From Bdellovibrionales bacterium (GTDB taxonomy: Bacteria > Bdellovibrionota > UBA1018 > CAIMNF01): DNA of 64,000 bases. This document shows, piece by piece, positions 29,264-37,977 of this stretch. Below the pieces are notes generated by a model, which was given only the letters and a program-made list of their open reading frames with translations, was not told the DNA's origin and did no database searches. The stretch's first letter is position 1; every line of letters starts with the position of its first letter. The DNA lies in contig JAFEAO010000005.1 in the NCBI GenBank assembly GCA_018266375.1, positions 1-64,000 of the forward strand. The letters run 5' to 3'. Both the position numbers and the translations under genes were made by a program.

Positions 29264-29353
29264 CGAAGTCAACGATTTTTTCCCATAAATCGTACACTTT
29301 CGGTCAGTTTTTAATTGCAATTTTTACACACTTCGTGTAGACTCTCGGCAGCT

Positions 29354-30766
29354 ATGGGAAGCACCTCGGCACTCACACTTATCAGAAAGCTTAACGAAGA
29401 AATTCCGTATTCGGTAAAAAAAGGCGAAGAGTTCATTGAGACTCTTCAATTTTTGAACCGCGAGCTTTCATTCGCCAGTTTTGCGATCGCGCGCGCGACC
29501 TTATCGGGCGAGCTTCCGCAAGATCAATACTTTGCTTCCAAGGGCTTCCCGGTCTTCGACCCGAAGACGCTCGAGCAAGCTCTAAAACTCAAACAGAGCA
29601 TCGTCGAACCTCTGAACCAAATTTTTATCGTTCCGTGCATTTTTGAAAACCAACTGGTCGGCGTCCTCTTCGCCCGCCACCTTCAAGATCGTTGGAACCA
29701 GAGCGAGCAATTCATGGTCGAGCTCGCGGCGACCGAAATGGGCCGCATCCTCGGACCAGCTCAACCAGGCCTTACTTTGAACCCGAACCTTCGTAACAAA
29801 TCTAAAAACTTCAAAAACTCGGCCCCACAAATTATTGGCGATAGCGAGAAGCTTAAACAGATTCTCCTCATGATCGATCGCGTGGCTCCGACGACTGCTT
29901 CAGTCCTGATCTTGGGCGAGAGCGGCACCGGCAAAGAATTGATTGCTCGTAGGATTCACGCACTCAGTGAACGCAAAGAAGCGCCGTTCGTCGCGATCAA
30001 CTGCGGCGCTCTTACCGAGACCTTACTTGAGAGCGAACTCTTCGGTCACGAAAAAGGTTCCTTCACCGGCGCGTCGGCGACCAAAAAAGGTCTCGTCGAA
30101 ATCGCAAACGGCGGTACCCTCTTCTTGGACGAGATCGGCGAGATGGCCCTCTCCCTTCAAGCCAAGCTCCTCCGCTTCCTCCAGGAAGGCGAATTTTTCA
30201 GAGTCGGCGGCAAAGAGCCGATGAACGTGAGCGTCCGGATCGTCAGCGCAACCAACCGCGACCTCGACGCCGAAGTCAAAGCGGGTCGCTTCCGCGAAGA
30301 CCTCTTCTACCGTTTGAACACAATTTCAATGAAGTCCCCCGCTCTTCGTGAGCGCAAAGAAGATCTCGCGATTTTGATCGAACACTTTGCTCCGGGCACC
30401 GTCCAACTTTTGTCACGCGAAGCGATCGAAGCATTGAAGTCCTATTCTTGGCCGGGCAACATCCGCGAACTTCAAAACGCGGTCGAACGCATGCGGATCA
30501 TGTCGGCCGGTAGCAAAATTGAACTCGGCGACCTGCCTGCCAACATTCGCAACCAGAACCAGAGCAAGTTTGATACCCAGATGACCGGTGCCCCACCGGT
30601 TGAGATGCCGCTTGAGGAGCTGGAGAGAATTCACATTCTCCGCTGCCTCGATCATCACGAGGGTAACAAAACGCGCGCCGCGCAATCACTCGGGATCACG
30701 ATCAAGACGCTTTACAATAAGCTTCATCGTTACGGAATTTTAGACAAATCAGAATCAACACTGTAA
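29354..30766 (+). CDS. Sigma-54-dependent activator (GAF + AAA+ + Fis HTH)
   Basis: A 470-residue bacterial enhancer-binding protein that would remodel sigma-54 RNA polymerase. Residues about 10-135 are GAF-like, so it senses a ligand rather than a phosphorelay receiver. The AAA+ core has Walker A GESGTGKE (about 189-196), the sigma-54 loop as GSFTGA (about 235-240; the common form is GAFTGA), Walker B GGTLFLDEIGE and the Arg-finger region. A Fis-type helix-turn-helix ends the protein (NKTRAAQSLGITIKTLYNKL). The start at 29354 fits the GAF domain. It is followed after 9 bp by a Lys-rich protein gene and is divergent from the paralogue cluster. Confidence 0.92.
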   Translation: MGSTSALTLIRKLNEEIPYSVKKGEEFIETLQFLNRELSFASFAIARATLSGELPQDQYFASKGFPVFDPKTLEQALKLKQSIVEPLNQIFIVPCIFENQLVGVLFARHLQDRWNQSEQFMVELAATEMGRILGPAQPGLTLNPNLRNKSKNFKNSAPQIIGDSEKLKQILLMIDRVAPTTASVLILGESGTGKELIARRIHALSERKEAPFVAINCGALTETLLESELFGHEKGSFTGASATKKGLVEIANGGTLFLDEIGEMALSLQAKLLRFLQEGEFFRVGGKEPMNVSVRIVSATNRDLDAEVKAGRFREDLFYRLNTISMKSPALRERKEDLAILIEHFAPGTVQLLSREAIEALKSYSWPGNIRELQNAVERMRIMSAGSKIELGDLPANIRNQNQSKFDTQMTGAPPVEMPLEELERIHILRCLDHHEGNKTRAAQSLGITIKTLYNKLHRYGILDKSESTL

Positions 30767-30775
30767 GAGGTAAGT

Positions 30776-31201
30776 ATGCCAAAAATGAAGAAACCAGCAG
30801 CTAAGGCTGTCGCGACCGCAAAAACAGCTAAGACCACCAAGAAGGCCGAACCAAAGGTGAAGCTTTCGGTCAAAGCCGACAAAAAATCTCAAAAGCTTGA
30901 AGTCAAAGCCGTTCAAATGGCCGCAGGCCAAGCCAACGAAGAAGAAGACGAAGACGTGGAGATGACCACTGCCGGTAACGGTGGCGGCTCAAACAATGTT
31001 GCTTTGTCGATGGCTGCGGCGACTGCGGACACGAGCGCGGGCTCACTCAAAAATTTCCGTCATCATCCGGACATCGAAAACTTCTACCGTTTCATTTTCG
31101 AGAACGACCTTCGTTACGAAGCTCTCGAAATCATCGATATGATGGCCGTTCAACGCGTAAACAAAAAAGCGGTAAAAGCTGCAAAAGCCAGACCTAACTA
31201 G
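30776..31201 (+). CDS. Lys/Ala-rich basic-acidic protein of unknown function
   Basis: A 141-residue protein, preceded by AGAGGT. Residues 1-50 are rich in Lys-Ala-Thr (KKPAAKAVATAKTAKTTKKAE), much like histone H1-like bacterial tails; residues 55-63 are acidic (EEEDEDVE). The C-terminal third looks folded and helical (FYRFIFENDLRYEALEIIDMM), ending in another basic stretch. Nucleic-acid binding is an inference from composition. It is only 9 bp after the sigma-54 activator and probably cotranscribed. Its stop overlaps the convergent methyltransferase by 4 bp. Confidence 0.72.
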   Translation: MPKMKKPAAKAVATAKTAKTTKKAEPKVKLSVKADKKSQKLEVKAVQMAAGQANEEEDEDVEMTTAGNGGGSNNVALSMAAATADTSAGSLKNFRHHPDIENFYRFIFENDLRYEALEIIDMMAVQRVNKKAVKAAKARPN

Positions 31202-31788
31202 ACTCTCTTGCCAATCACGAGAAGCTCACTGATTCCATCCGCCTCACGGCGGCCTATACGGATAATTCGGAAGCCGGTTTGCTCGATCATCGAACTGAGT
31301 TGCTTCTCGGTATAGAGATGGATCAAACGGGATGGGCCGTCGAGATCGTGCGTACGATCCTCAAAACTTCCTGTCCCTTCGGGTACAATCACGCCTAATA
31401 CTCCGTCGTGAGCCAACGCTCGGAAGGCTGAAGCAACAACTCGCTGAGCTTCCTTGGGTTTAAAGTGTTGAAAGGTGCGGTTAATCCAGACCCCATCTAA
31501 CGTCCCCTCTCGAGGCGACCAAAACAGGATGTTCCGTTCTTCGACCTCAAGTCCTCGCTTTTGGGCCTCTAAAATCATCCCTTTTGACGCGTCCAGGCCG
31601 CTAGCCCGATACCCCTGGGATTTAAAGATTTTGAGGTCACCCCCCGTCCCACAGCCGAGGTCAAGTACTCGAGCCCCATTCCTAAGCTCGTTTAAAAAGG
31701 GCTGGAGGTAAGACCGATCCTCCCCTTCCAGGAGGGTAATGGCTGCAGCGTGAGTATCGTAGTATCGAATCGATTCCTGACTTCTCAT
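31198..31788 (-). CDS. Class I SAM-dependent methyltransferase
   Basis: A 196-residue methyltransferase with the Rossmann motif I VLDLGCGTGGDLKIF, motif II Asp in GLDASKGMI, and the post-II strand GTLDGVWINRTFQHF. It resembles the Methyltransf_11/25 groups. The substrate cannot be told from the sequence, since the family covers small molecules, lipids and quinones. It is a single gene between two convergent or divergent neighbours; its 5' end is 48 bp from the divergent exported-protein gene at 31837. Confidence 0.85.
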   Translation of the reverse strand: MRSQESIRYYDTHAAAITLLEGEDRSYLQPFLNELRNGARVLDLGCGTGGDLKIFKSQGYRASGLDASKGMILEAQKRGLEVEERNILFWSPREGTLDGVWINRTFQHFKPKEAQRVVASAFRALAHDGVLGVIVPEGTGSFEDRTHDLDGPSRLIHLYTEKQLSSMIEQTGFRIIRIGRREADGISELLVIGKRV

Positions 31789-31836
31789 AGGGCGTCAAAT
31801 CTGTTAAAGAGTACCAAATTTCAGGTGGGAGAGACC

Positions 31837-32853
31837 ATGAAAAACGTGTCAGGCTATTCGGTTATTTTAGTCTTATTAGCATTGGGACCACAGGCATGGG
31901 CGCAGGTCTTTGACCAAGTTTGTCCAAACGACCCATTACATGAGACCGCGCAGGACTGTCCGTGGGCTGGAGTTTCTCGCTCACTAAAAGACGTCACCGA
32001 TTTCGACGTGATCCGCAACACCATGAACGACAAGCTTCCGGGCTTCCTTCCGGAACTCGAATCGGATGCAAAGTCCCGCCAGCTTCTGAACCTCTGGGGA
32101 CTTTCGCGCAACATGGATGAGAGCAATCTCACCGTGAAGACGATTCCGCCAAACTTGCTCGCGTTCTTTAACTCGATTCTAAAAGTCGATTACGACGACA
32201 AATTTGAAATCGGCCACGCCGGTTTGAACCACACTTACGGATACCTCTTCAGCACGGTCTACACCCCTTATGGTTACAAGCGTGCACGCTATACCGCGGG
32301 CGAGATCGAAGCCGGCTTCGATCTCCCAGAATCGACCTTCGGCGGCCTCCCGCCGGTCGGCACACTTCTCGGCAACATGACCTACTTCGCCGGAACGATC
32401 GCGTTCCGCGACCCCAATGCAAAATTGTCACGCATCGAACTTGAAGAGATTTTGGATCAAAAGCAGATCGGCCTCTCGGATCAGCTTGCCAAATACGATT
32501 TCAAAAAACTCAAAGTCCGTCGCCTCATCGAAAAAGTCGATACCGACAAGATCTACCTCGAGATCCGTACCGACATCGTGGAAATGCCGCTCACTCACAC
32601 CAAGGGTTCGGACACGGCTCTCCTCATTTACTCGATCGATTTCCACGCGCCTGGACAAGAAAATCGTCCTCGTATCATCACCGCCTTCCCGGTTAATCAA
32701 GCGTTTGGTGACGGTCTCTTTACCCAAGAGGGAATCGATAGCGACAAACCCGTCGTCTTGAAGCTAAAGTACAACGCAATGTTACCTGTAACCATTCCTG
32801 CAGAGCAGATGGTTGGAAAGCGCTCCATTTTTAATGAACAAAGCAGCAATTGA
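31837..32853 (+). CDS. Exported protein coupled to an ABC-2 exporter
   Basis: A 338-residue protein of unknown function. The start at 31837 follows AGGTGGGAG and gives a signal peptide (YSVILVLLALGPQAWAQ). A Cys pair follows in VCPNDPLHETAQDCPW. The rest is mixed alpha/beta without a motif I recognise. Its last 20 bp overlap the ATP-binding subunit gene, so all four genes 31837-35456 form one coupled operon. It may be a periplasmic partner or the cargo of the exporter, which is inference from context only. Confidence 0.7.
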   Translation: MKNVSGYSVILVLLALGPQAWAQVFDQVCPNDPLHETAQDCPWAGVSRSLKDVTDFDVIRNTMNDKLPGFLPELESDAKSRQLLNLWGLSRNMDESNLTVKTIPPNLLAFFNSILKVDYDDKFEIGHAGLNHTYGYLFSTVYTPYGYKRARYTAGEIEAGFDLPESTFGGLPPVGTLLGNMTYFAGTIAFRDPNAKLSRIELEEILDQKQIGLSDQLAKYDFKKLKVRRLIEKVDTDKIYLEIRTDIVEMPLTHTKGSDTALLIYSIDFHAPGQENRPRIITAFPVNQAFGDGLFTQEGIDSDKPVVLKLKYNAMLPVTIPAEQMVGKRSIFNEQSSN

Positions 32854-33826
32854 AGTTGTCGACGTTAAGAGATCGTTCAAATCCGTAAAAAAAGAAGAAG
32901 GCTGGAAAGGGACGATGAAGCTCCTTTTCAATCCGGACTACATCGTCCACGATGCATTGAAGGGAATTAACTTCACCATTCCTCAGGGCGAGTTTACCGG
33001 TCTCATTGGTGCTAACGGCGCCGGTAAGACCACTCTTCTTAAAATTTTGTCCGGCCTCATTCCGGCATCTTCGGGTTCGGCTCGGGTGCTTGGTTATGAC
33101 CCTTTCAAACGCGAGCTCGCCTTCCGTAAATCAATCTCGATTGTCATGGGTCAGAAGGCTCAGCTTTGGTGGGATCTTCCCGCCATCGAAGCTTTCGATC
33201 TTTTGCGCGCCATCTACCAGATCGACAAAGACACTTACAAAAAGCGCGTCGATGAGCTCACGACTCTTCTCGACGTGACCAAACTTTTAAACACCCAGAT
33301 CCGTCGCCTATCGCTGGGCGAGCGGATGAAGATGGAAGTTATCGGCGCGATCATACACCTTCCGAAAGTAATCTTCCTGGACGAACCGACGATCGGTCTC
33401 GACGTCCTCGCTTCTCAAAAACTTCGCGAGTTCTTGAAACGCCACAACCAGAAGGAAGGCGCGACCATCATTCTCACGTCACACAACATGGACGACATCT
33501 CCGAACTTTGTAAACGCATCCTCCTCATCAAGGAAGGCTCCGTCCTGTTCGACGGCGACCCACACACGCTGACCAACTCCGACGAGTGCTTGCTCAAAGT
33601 AAAACTCGGAACCGAACCCTCGACCGAAGAGCTGAGCGGCGTGGTCGGTATCGTCGCTACCGCCATCATTAAGGACGAAGAGGATCCAACCACCTATCTC
33701 ATGAACGTGACCCGCTCTCGGGTCGCCGAATACTTCCAGAAACTCCTGACTAAATATTCGGTGGCCGACATCGGGATCCAAGAGCCGTCTTTGGAACGCG
33801 TGATCCAGAGGATCTATCAGCAATGA
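32834..33826 (+). CDS. ABC-2 type exporter, ATP-binding subunit
   Basis: A 330-residue ATPase with Walker A GANGAGKTT, signature LSLGERMKM (a variant of LSGGQ), Walker B VIFLDEPTIGLD and the switch His in LTSHNMDD. The N-terminal extension (FKSVKKEEGWKGTMK) and the long C-terminal tail are typical of the DUF990-associated group of exporters, which have two different permeases. The start at 32834 lies inside the previous gene. Substrate unknown. ATGA overlap with the first permease gene. Confidence 0.9.
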   Translation: MNKAAIEVVDVKRSFKSVKKEEGWKGTMKLLFNPDYIVHDALKGINFTIPQGEFTGLIGANGAGKTTLLKILSGLIPASSGSARVLGYDPFKRELAFRKSISIVMGQKAQLWWDLPAIEAFDLLRAIYQIDKDTYKKRVDELTTLLDVTKLLNTQIRRLSLGERMKMEVIGAIIHLPKVIFLDEPTIGLDVLASQKLREFLKRHNQKEGATIILTSHNMDDISELCKRILLIKEGSVLFDGDPHTLTNSDECLLKVKLGTEPSTEELSGVVGIVATAIIKDEEDPTTYLMNVTRSRVAEYFQKLLTKYSVADIGIQEPSLERVIQRIYQQ

Positions 33827-34662
33827 GCACCACTGCAATTTCAAACCCTGCCGGCAGCTCCAAGCTCGCCTGGCAGGTGGAGTGGAGGTTCGCCGCCATC
33901 CGGAACGGGATGCGTGATGCCCTCGCTTACCGCGGCGACTTCATTATTAACTTTTTGAGTTCGGCGCTCGTGCCAGTCGCGATCCAACTCATCCTTTGGT
34001 ACTCGATCTTTACCGCAAGCGGGAAGACCGAATTTGCCGGTATGACCTACCCGGAGCTTCTTGCCTACACCTGGACCTCGCTCTTATTTAGTCAGATTCG
34101 CGGGGGCAACTACGACTTCGATTTGATCGAGATGATCCGGACCGGAAACTTGAGCACCTATCTCGTCCGCCCGGTCGGGGTCGTCGCTTTTACCTTCTTC
34201 CGCGGCTTCGGCGAGAAGCTCGCGACAACGGGGTTATGCTTCTTGCTCGGGATCATCGCGATCTACTTTACTCAGTACCACATTCATCACTTCATCATGG
34301 GCATGATGATGGCGCTTCTTGGGAACGTGATCGCCTACCTCTTTAGTTCGACCCTTTCGGCCTCCGCCTTCTATTGGGAAAATGCGTTTGCGGTCCTGAT
34401 GGTTAAAAACATGTTCGTCTCTTTGTTCTCGGGCGAGCTCATCCCGCTTTCGATCGTGCCCGAACAATACGCCTGGGTATGGAAATCGACCCCGTTTTAC
34501 TTGTTCGTCTATGGCCCAACCCAGGTCGCGCTCGGTAAGTGGGATACCCAGATATGGGCCAACAACATGCTCATCGGTTTCGCGTGGTTGACCGTGTTTT
34601 GGATCACGCTTGAAGCTTCGTGGCGCTACTCCATCAAACGCTACCAGGGGCTGGGGGGTTGA
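33823..34662 (+). CDS. ABC-2 type exporter permease, first subunit
   Basis: A 279-residue membrane protein with about six hydrophobic segments (for example FLSSALVPVAIQLILWYSIF, TTGLCFLLGIIAIYF, FAWLTVFWITLEASW). The pattern MRDALAYRGDFIINFLSSALVP is typical of the ABC-2 (DUF990) permeases. Together with the next gene it would make a heterodimeric membrane domain. Translation is coupled to the ATPase by ATGA and the next gene starts 3 bp after its stop. Confidence 0.85.
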   Translation: MSTTAISNPAGSSKLAWQVEWRFAAIRNGMRDALAYRGDFIINFLSSALVPVAIQLILWYSIFTASGKTEFAGMTYPELLAYTWTSLLFSQIRGGNYDFDLIEMIRTGNLSTYLVRPVGVVAFTFFRGFGEKLATTGLCFLLGIIAIYFTQYHIHHFIMGMMMALLGNVIAYLFSSTLSASAFYWENAFAVLMVKNMFVSLFSGELIPLSIVPEQYAWVWKSTPFYLFVYGPTQVALGKWDTQIWANNMLIGFAWLTVFWITLEASWRYSIKRYQGLGG

Positions 34663-34664
34663 TC

Positions 34665-35456
34665 ATGAGACTCAGACGATATTTCGATGCCTGGTACACA
34701 GTCGTTAAAAACAACTTCGTCCGAGAGTTTATCTACCGTTCCAACACGATCGCAATGACTCTTGCCGATATGGTGTGGGTTGCGGTCGAGCTCGCTTTCT
34801 TTGAAATCATCTACTCCAACATCACCGTGATCAACGGATGGACCAAAGAGCAAACCTACTTTTTCTTGGGGATATTTATCTCGAGCGACGCCCTCTTCAC
34901 GACTTTCTTTCAACGCGCGTTTTGGGCATTTCCGAATCTAATCAATCAGGGCGAACTCGATACTCTATTAACCAAGCCGATCAACGCCGTCTTCCTCGCG
35001 ACTTTCAAGGATCTGAACTTTACCCAGCTCGTAAATCTGATTTTGGGTTTCTGGATCATCCATCACTACGGTCCCGCAGCCGGATTTGAAGGCGGAATCT
35101 ACTGGCTCGGCGTTGCGTTTTGGATCTTCGTGGGTTTGATCACGCAGTATCTACTTCGATTTTTCTTTTGCGTTTGGAGTTTTTGGCTCGAGCGCGGGAT
35201 CACAATCAGTGTTCTCTACTATCAGTTCTATGCCTTGGCCAATAAGCCGCTCGGACTTTATCCAAAAATCATTCAGTACCTGCTTAAGACCATTCTTCCG
35301 TTCGCATTTATGGGCGCGATCCCGGCGGTCGCGCTTCTTGGACGACTGAGCATGAACGACTATCTCTCGGTCGCGGCGGTACTTGGTGGTTACGGATGCC
35401 TCTGCTGGTTCTTGTGGGTGCGCGGGTTGCGCCGATATCAGAGCGCGAGCTCATGA
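34665..35456 (+). CDS. ABC-2 type exporter permease, second subunit
   Basis: A 263-residue membrane protein with about six membrane segments, homologous in layout to the previous subunit (FVREFIYRSNTIAMTLADMVWV, then GELDTLLTKPINAVFLA). The GELDTLLTKP motif is shared by DUF990-type permeases. The start at 34665 is used because the longer frame lies inside the upstream permease. It ends the coupled operon 31837-35456. Confidence 0.85.
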   Translation: MRLRRYFDAWYTVVKNNFVREFIYRSNTIAMTLADMVWVAVELAFFEIIYSNITVINGWTKEQTYFFLGIFISSDALFTTFFQRAFWAFPNLINQGELDTLLTKPINAVFLATFKDLNFTQLVNLILGFWIIHHYGPAAGFEGGIYWLGVAFWIFVGLITQYLLRFFFCVWSFWLERGITISVLYYQFYALANKPLGLYPKIIQYLLKTILPFAFMGAIPAVALLGRLSMNDYLSVAAVLGGYGCLCWFLWVRGLRRYQSASS

Positions 35457-35464
35457 TGTTTCGT

Positions 35465-35535
35465 GCGGTCGCCGTGGCGACCGATCAGAGACTCCATGTG
35501 CGCATCGCGCAATTCCCGGTCGCCACGGCGACCGC
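35465..35535. repeat. 19-bp perfect inverted repeat upstream of parA (two palindromic arms)
   Basis: GCGGTCGCCGTGGCGACCG (35465-35483) and its exact reverse complement (35517-35535) are separated by 33 bases. Each arm is itself nearly palindromic (CGGTCGCC/GGCGACCG). A third copy, with 17 of 19 bases matching, lies inside the parA gene at 35913-35931. The arrangement fits a partition site or operator; a terminator for the ABC operon is an alternative because A/T-rich sequence follows. Confidence 0.6.
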
Positions 35536-35568
35536 GCAAAATTTTATATTAAATTTAGATTAAAACTC

Positions 35569-35598
35569 TTGGCGTGTTTTTGGCGTTGGTAATAGAAT
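35569..35598 (+). promoter_or_regulatory. Candidate sigma-70 promoter of parA
   Basis: TTGGCG (35569-35574) and TAGAAT (35593-35598) are 18 bases apart, ahead of the AAGGAGG ribosome site and ATG at 35643. A further TTGACA lies at about 35602. Confidence 0.4.
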
Positions 35599-35642
35599 AT
35601 TTTTGACAGCTTAGGTTTTGACATCAGTTCAAGGAGGACATC

Positions 35643-36701
35643 ATGTTCAAAGATATGGTTTTTACCCCTAACGAGTTCGCTCTTCTGGCTAAGATGGATA
35701 AGAGCCTTGTGCCCGCACTCGAGGGTCAGGGATACATTAAAACTCACCGTAAAAAGATCGGTAACGTCGATCGCAAGGTCATCTCGATGGAAGAGATACA
35801 AAACTTCTTCCGCATGATACGCGAGTTCGATACTGCCGCTCACGAGTCTAAAAACGCATCTGAGATGGGTTCCGGAGCCGAAGTTGCAGGTTCCGCGATA
35901 ATTGCCACTGACGCGGTCGCAGCGGCGACCGATATTTTCGCAGTGCATCCAAACAAAAAAACTCAGATGTTCTACAATGTGAAGGGCGGAACGGGCAAAT
36001 CCACTCTTACGGCGCAATTTGTCATGATGGCGTCTTTGTTCGGATACAAAGTTTTAGCGATCGACCTCGACGGTCAAGGGCACTTAACGGTCAATTTGGA
36101 TGTCTTGGATGCTCACGAGCGCCCAACGATCTACGATGTGCTCATCAACGACCTTCCACTCGCCGATGCGGTGATGAACGTCGCCCCAGGACTCGACCTG
36201 ATTCCTGCAAACTTGGGTCTCTGTAATATCGAGATCCCACTCAACAACAAAACTCGCCGCGAGTATCGCCTCTCTGAAGCGATTGCAAAAATTGCAGATC
36301 AATACGATCTCATCATCGCGGACACCAACCCAGCCGCATCCATCCTAAACGGGTCAATGCTCGTTGCTTCGGATCGCGTAAACGTAATTTGCGCGACTAA
36401 CCCGCTCTCGTTCCACGGAATGTCGCTCGTGATGGCGACGATCGATCAAATGAAAAAAGAATTCGGTCGTGATCTCGATGTGAAAATCATACCGAACATG
36501 TACGACAACCGCGAAGTGATCAGCCAAGAAGTTTTAGGCGAGTTACGTTCGCAGTTCGAAGACGTGTGCGCGAAGGCGGTCGTCAACCGCAGCGCTGACA
36601 TGAACGAAGCAACAAAACGCAGAACAACAGTTTGGGATGTCAACACCAAGGGCACGGCCGCTCAAGACATCGCGGAACTCACTCACGAATTGTTACGGTA
36701 A
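35643..36701 (+). CDS. parA: ParA-like partition ATPase with N-terminal HTH
   Basis: A 352-residue protein. Residues 1-60 form a MerR-like helix-turn-helix (FTPNEFALLAKMDKS, IGNVDRKVISMEEIQNFF), like the autoregulatory domain of plasmid P1-type ParA. After a low-complexity linker comes the deviant Walker A VKGGTGKST (about 113-121), then IDLDGQGHLT and LIIADTNPA. The extra N-terminal domain predicts that it binds its own operator. AAGGAGG sits 5 bases before the ATG. The downstream gene is parB, and the palindromes noted separately lie upstream and inside the gene. Chromosomal parA usually lacks the HTH, so plasmid-like ancestry is possible. Confidence 0.86.
   Translation: MFKDMVFTPNEFALLAKMDKSLVPALEGQGYIKTHRKKIGNVDRKVISMEEIQNFFRMIREFDTAAHESKNASEMGSGAEVAGSAIIATDAVAAATDIFAVHPNKKTQMFYNVKGGTGKSTLTAQFVMMASLFGYKVLAIDLDGQGHLTVNLDVLDAHERPTIYDVLINDLPLADAVMNVAPGLDLIPANLGLCNIEIPLNNKTRREYRLSEAIAKIADQYDLIIADTNPAASILNGSMLVASDRVNVICATNPLSFHGMSLVMATIDQMKKEFGRDLDVKIIPNMYDNREVISQEVLGELRSQFEDVCAKAVVNRSADMNEATKRRTTVWDVNTKGTAAQDIAELTHELLR
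35913..35931. repeat. Third copy of the parA-region palindrome, inside the coding sequence
   Basis: GCGGTCGCAGCGGCGACCG matches the upstream arm at 17 of 19 positions. It encodes AVAAATD in the linker between HTH and ATPase, where sequence constraint on the protein looks low. Confidence 0.5.
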
Positions 36702-36720
36702 CGAAAGGCAAGGATGACTT

Positions 36721-37614
36721 ATGGAAAATAAAAACGAAAAAATCAAAACTCGTCAGGGCAGCGGATACCTCAAACAACTTTACTCGACAGCAAGAGTAAA
36801 CGCGGACAGTTCTCATAGCGGATTGAAAGGTCTCACTACTTTCCTCGTGAACTTCGTTCCGGTCGACAAGGTAGACGCATCTGAGTTGCAAGTACGCACT
36901 CACTTCGACGACGAGGAAATCGCGGCACTCTCTCACTCGATCAAAGAACACGGCGTACTTCAACCGATTCTCGTCGTCCAAGACGGTGATCGTTACAAGG
37001 TGATCGCCGGCGAGCGCCGCTTGCGCGCATCGAAACTCGCGGGCATCGAGCGCATTCCGGCTCGTGTGTTGAACTCTACCGATAAGGCAACCCACGAGAT
37101 CGCACTTCGCGAAAACCTGGACCGCGTGGACCTCCACCCGATCGAAGAAGGCGAAGGTTACGTGTCTCTTATCAACGCCGGCGCATACTCCAGTCACGAG
37201 AGCATCGCGAAAGCTTTCGGCAAACCGAAATCACGCATCACCGAATGCATCGGCTTCACTCGCTTGCCGGAAGAAACCAAACTCGATCTCTTAAACAAAG
37301 GCGTAAAAAGTCGCTCGCTCCTCCGCACGCTTCTTACTTCTCCGGTCGAGCAACATCCGTCGATGATTGCCGAATCTTCGAAGAACGAAGAAGATGGAGT
37401 GATCGTCACCGCAGCGAAAGGCAAAGTTCTGAAAGTAAAAGATCGCAATGCAAAGAGCGACGCAAAACCTTTCACTTTCGAAGCGAACGAGAAGAAAGTA
37501 AAAATCCCGGGTTACGTTTGGAAACTTGGCGAAGGTAAAGAGCGTCTCGAAGAGCTTCACAAGCAAGTGAAGAAACTCGCGGATGAGATCGAGGCTTTGA
37601 TGAGCCTCATTTAA
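36721..37614 (+). CDS. parB: ParB-like partition protein
   Basis: A 297-residue protein. The N-terminal ParB/CTP-binding domain has the GERRLRA motif in YKVIAGERRLRASKLAG, and ALRENLDRVDLHPIEEG follows. A helix-turn-helix segment is around residues 155-180 (ESIAKAFGKPKSRITECIGF). The C-terminus is a helical, coiled-coil dimer tail (EELHKQVKKLADEIEALM). The first 35 residues are basic and disordered. It starts 19 bp after parA and forms one operon with it. No canonical parS (TGTTTCACGTGAAACA) was seen in the window. Confidence 0.88.
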   Translation: MENKNEKIKTRQGSGYLKQLYSTARVNADSSHSGLKGLTTFLVNFVPVDKVDASELQVRTHFDDEEIAALSHSIKEHGVLQPILVVQDGDRYKVIAGERRLRASKLAGIERIPARVLNSTDKATHEIALRENLDRVDLHPIEEGEGYVSLINAGAYSSHESIAKAFGKPKSRITECIGFTRLPEETKLDLLNKGVKSRSLLRTLLTSPVEQHPSMIAESSKNEEDGVIVTAAKGKVLKVKDRNAKSDAKPFTFEANEKKVKIPGYVWKLGEGKERLEELHKQVKKLADEIEALMSLI

Positions 37615-37677
37615 TCGAATTCGTTTAAGAAATGCAAGAACTTTACACGACATCAATTATCGGGTATAGTGCGGGTC

Positions 37678-37965
37678 ATGAAAAAACCTTCGCTGTACCC
37701 GATTTTTTTTGGTCTCGCTGTTCTCTTCACCGTTCAAACTAGCTTTGCATTGCCGACGTGTTGCACGGATCCTTGTGGATCTTCTGAGATCGGCGGCTGT
37801 TGCGCTAAAGCAGAAGATAGGGCTGAGTGCAGAGAGGAACCAAAGCCTGCACCTACGGCAGAACCTGCTTCAACCAAAGGTCCGGACCAACCCACCGGCG
37901 GCAGCCATTTCGGTAACTACACCATCATTCAAGAGAACGGTGTCTACAAAGCCGTTCAGCAATAA
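37678..37965 (+). CDS. Small Cys-rich exported protein
   Basis: A 95-residue protein with a signal peptide (SLYPIFFGLAVLFTVQTSFA), then CCTDPC, GGCCAKAEDRAEC, a Pro/Glu-rich linker (EEPKPAPTAEPASTKG) and a C-terminal beta-like end (FGNYTIIQENGVYKAVQ). The start is at 37678, not at the upstream codon. It may be a lipid-free secreted or periplasmic protein; no family recognised. Confidence 0.6.
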   Translation: MKKPSLYPIFFGLAVLFTVQTSFALPTCCTDPCGSSEIGGCCAKAEDRAECREEPKPAPTAEPASTKGPDQPTGGSHFGNYTIIQENGVYKAVQQ

Positions 37966-37977
37966 GCCAACGCCACT

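Noticed and set aside
35465-35535. Terminator for the ABC exporter operon formed by the palindromes
   Set aside because: Each arm's own hairpin has a two-base loop and the larger hairpin has a 33-base loop; the following sequence is A/T-rich but not a T-run. A terminator role is kept only as an alternative.
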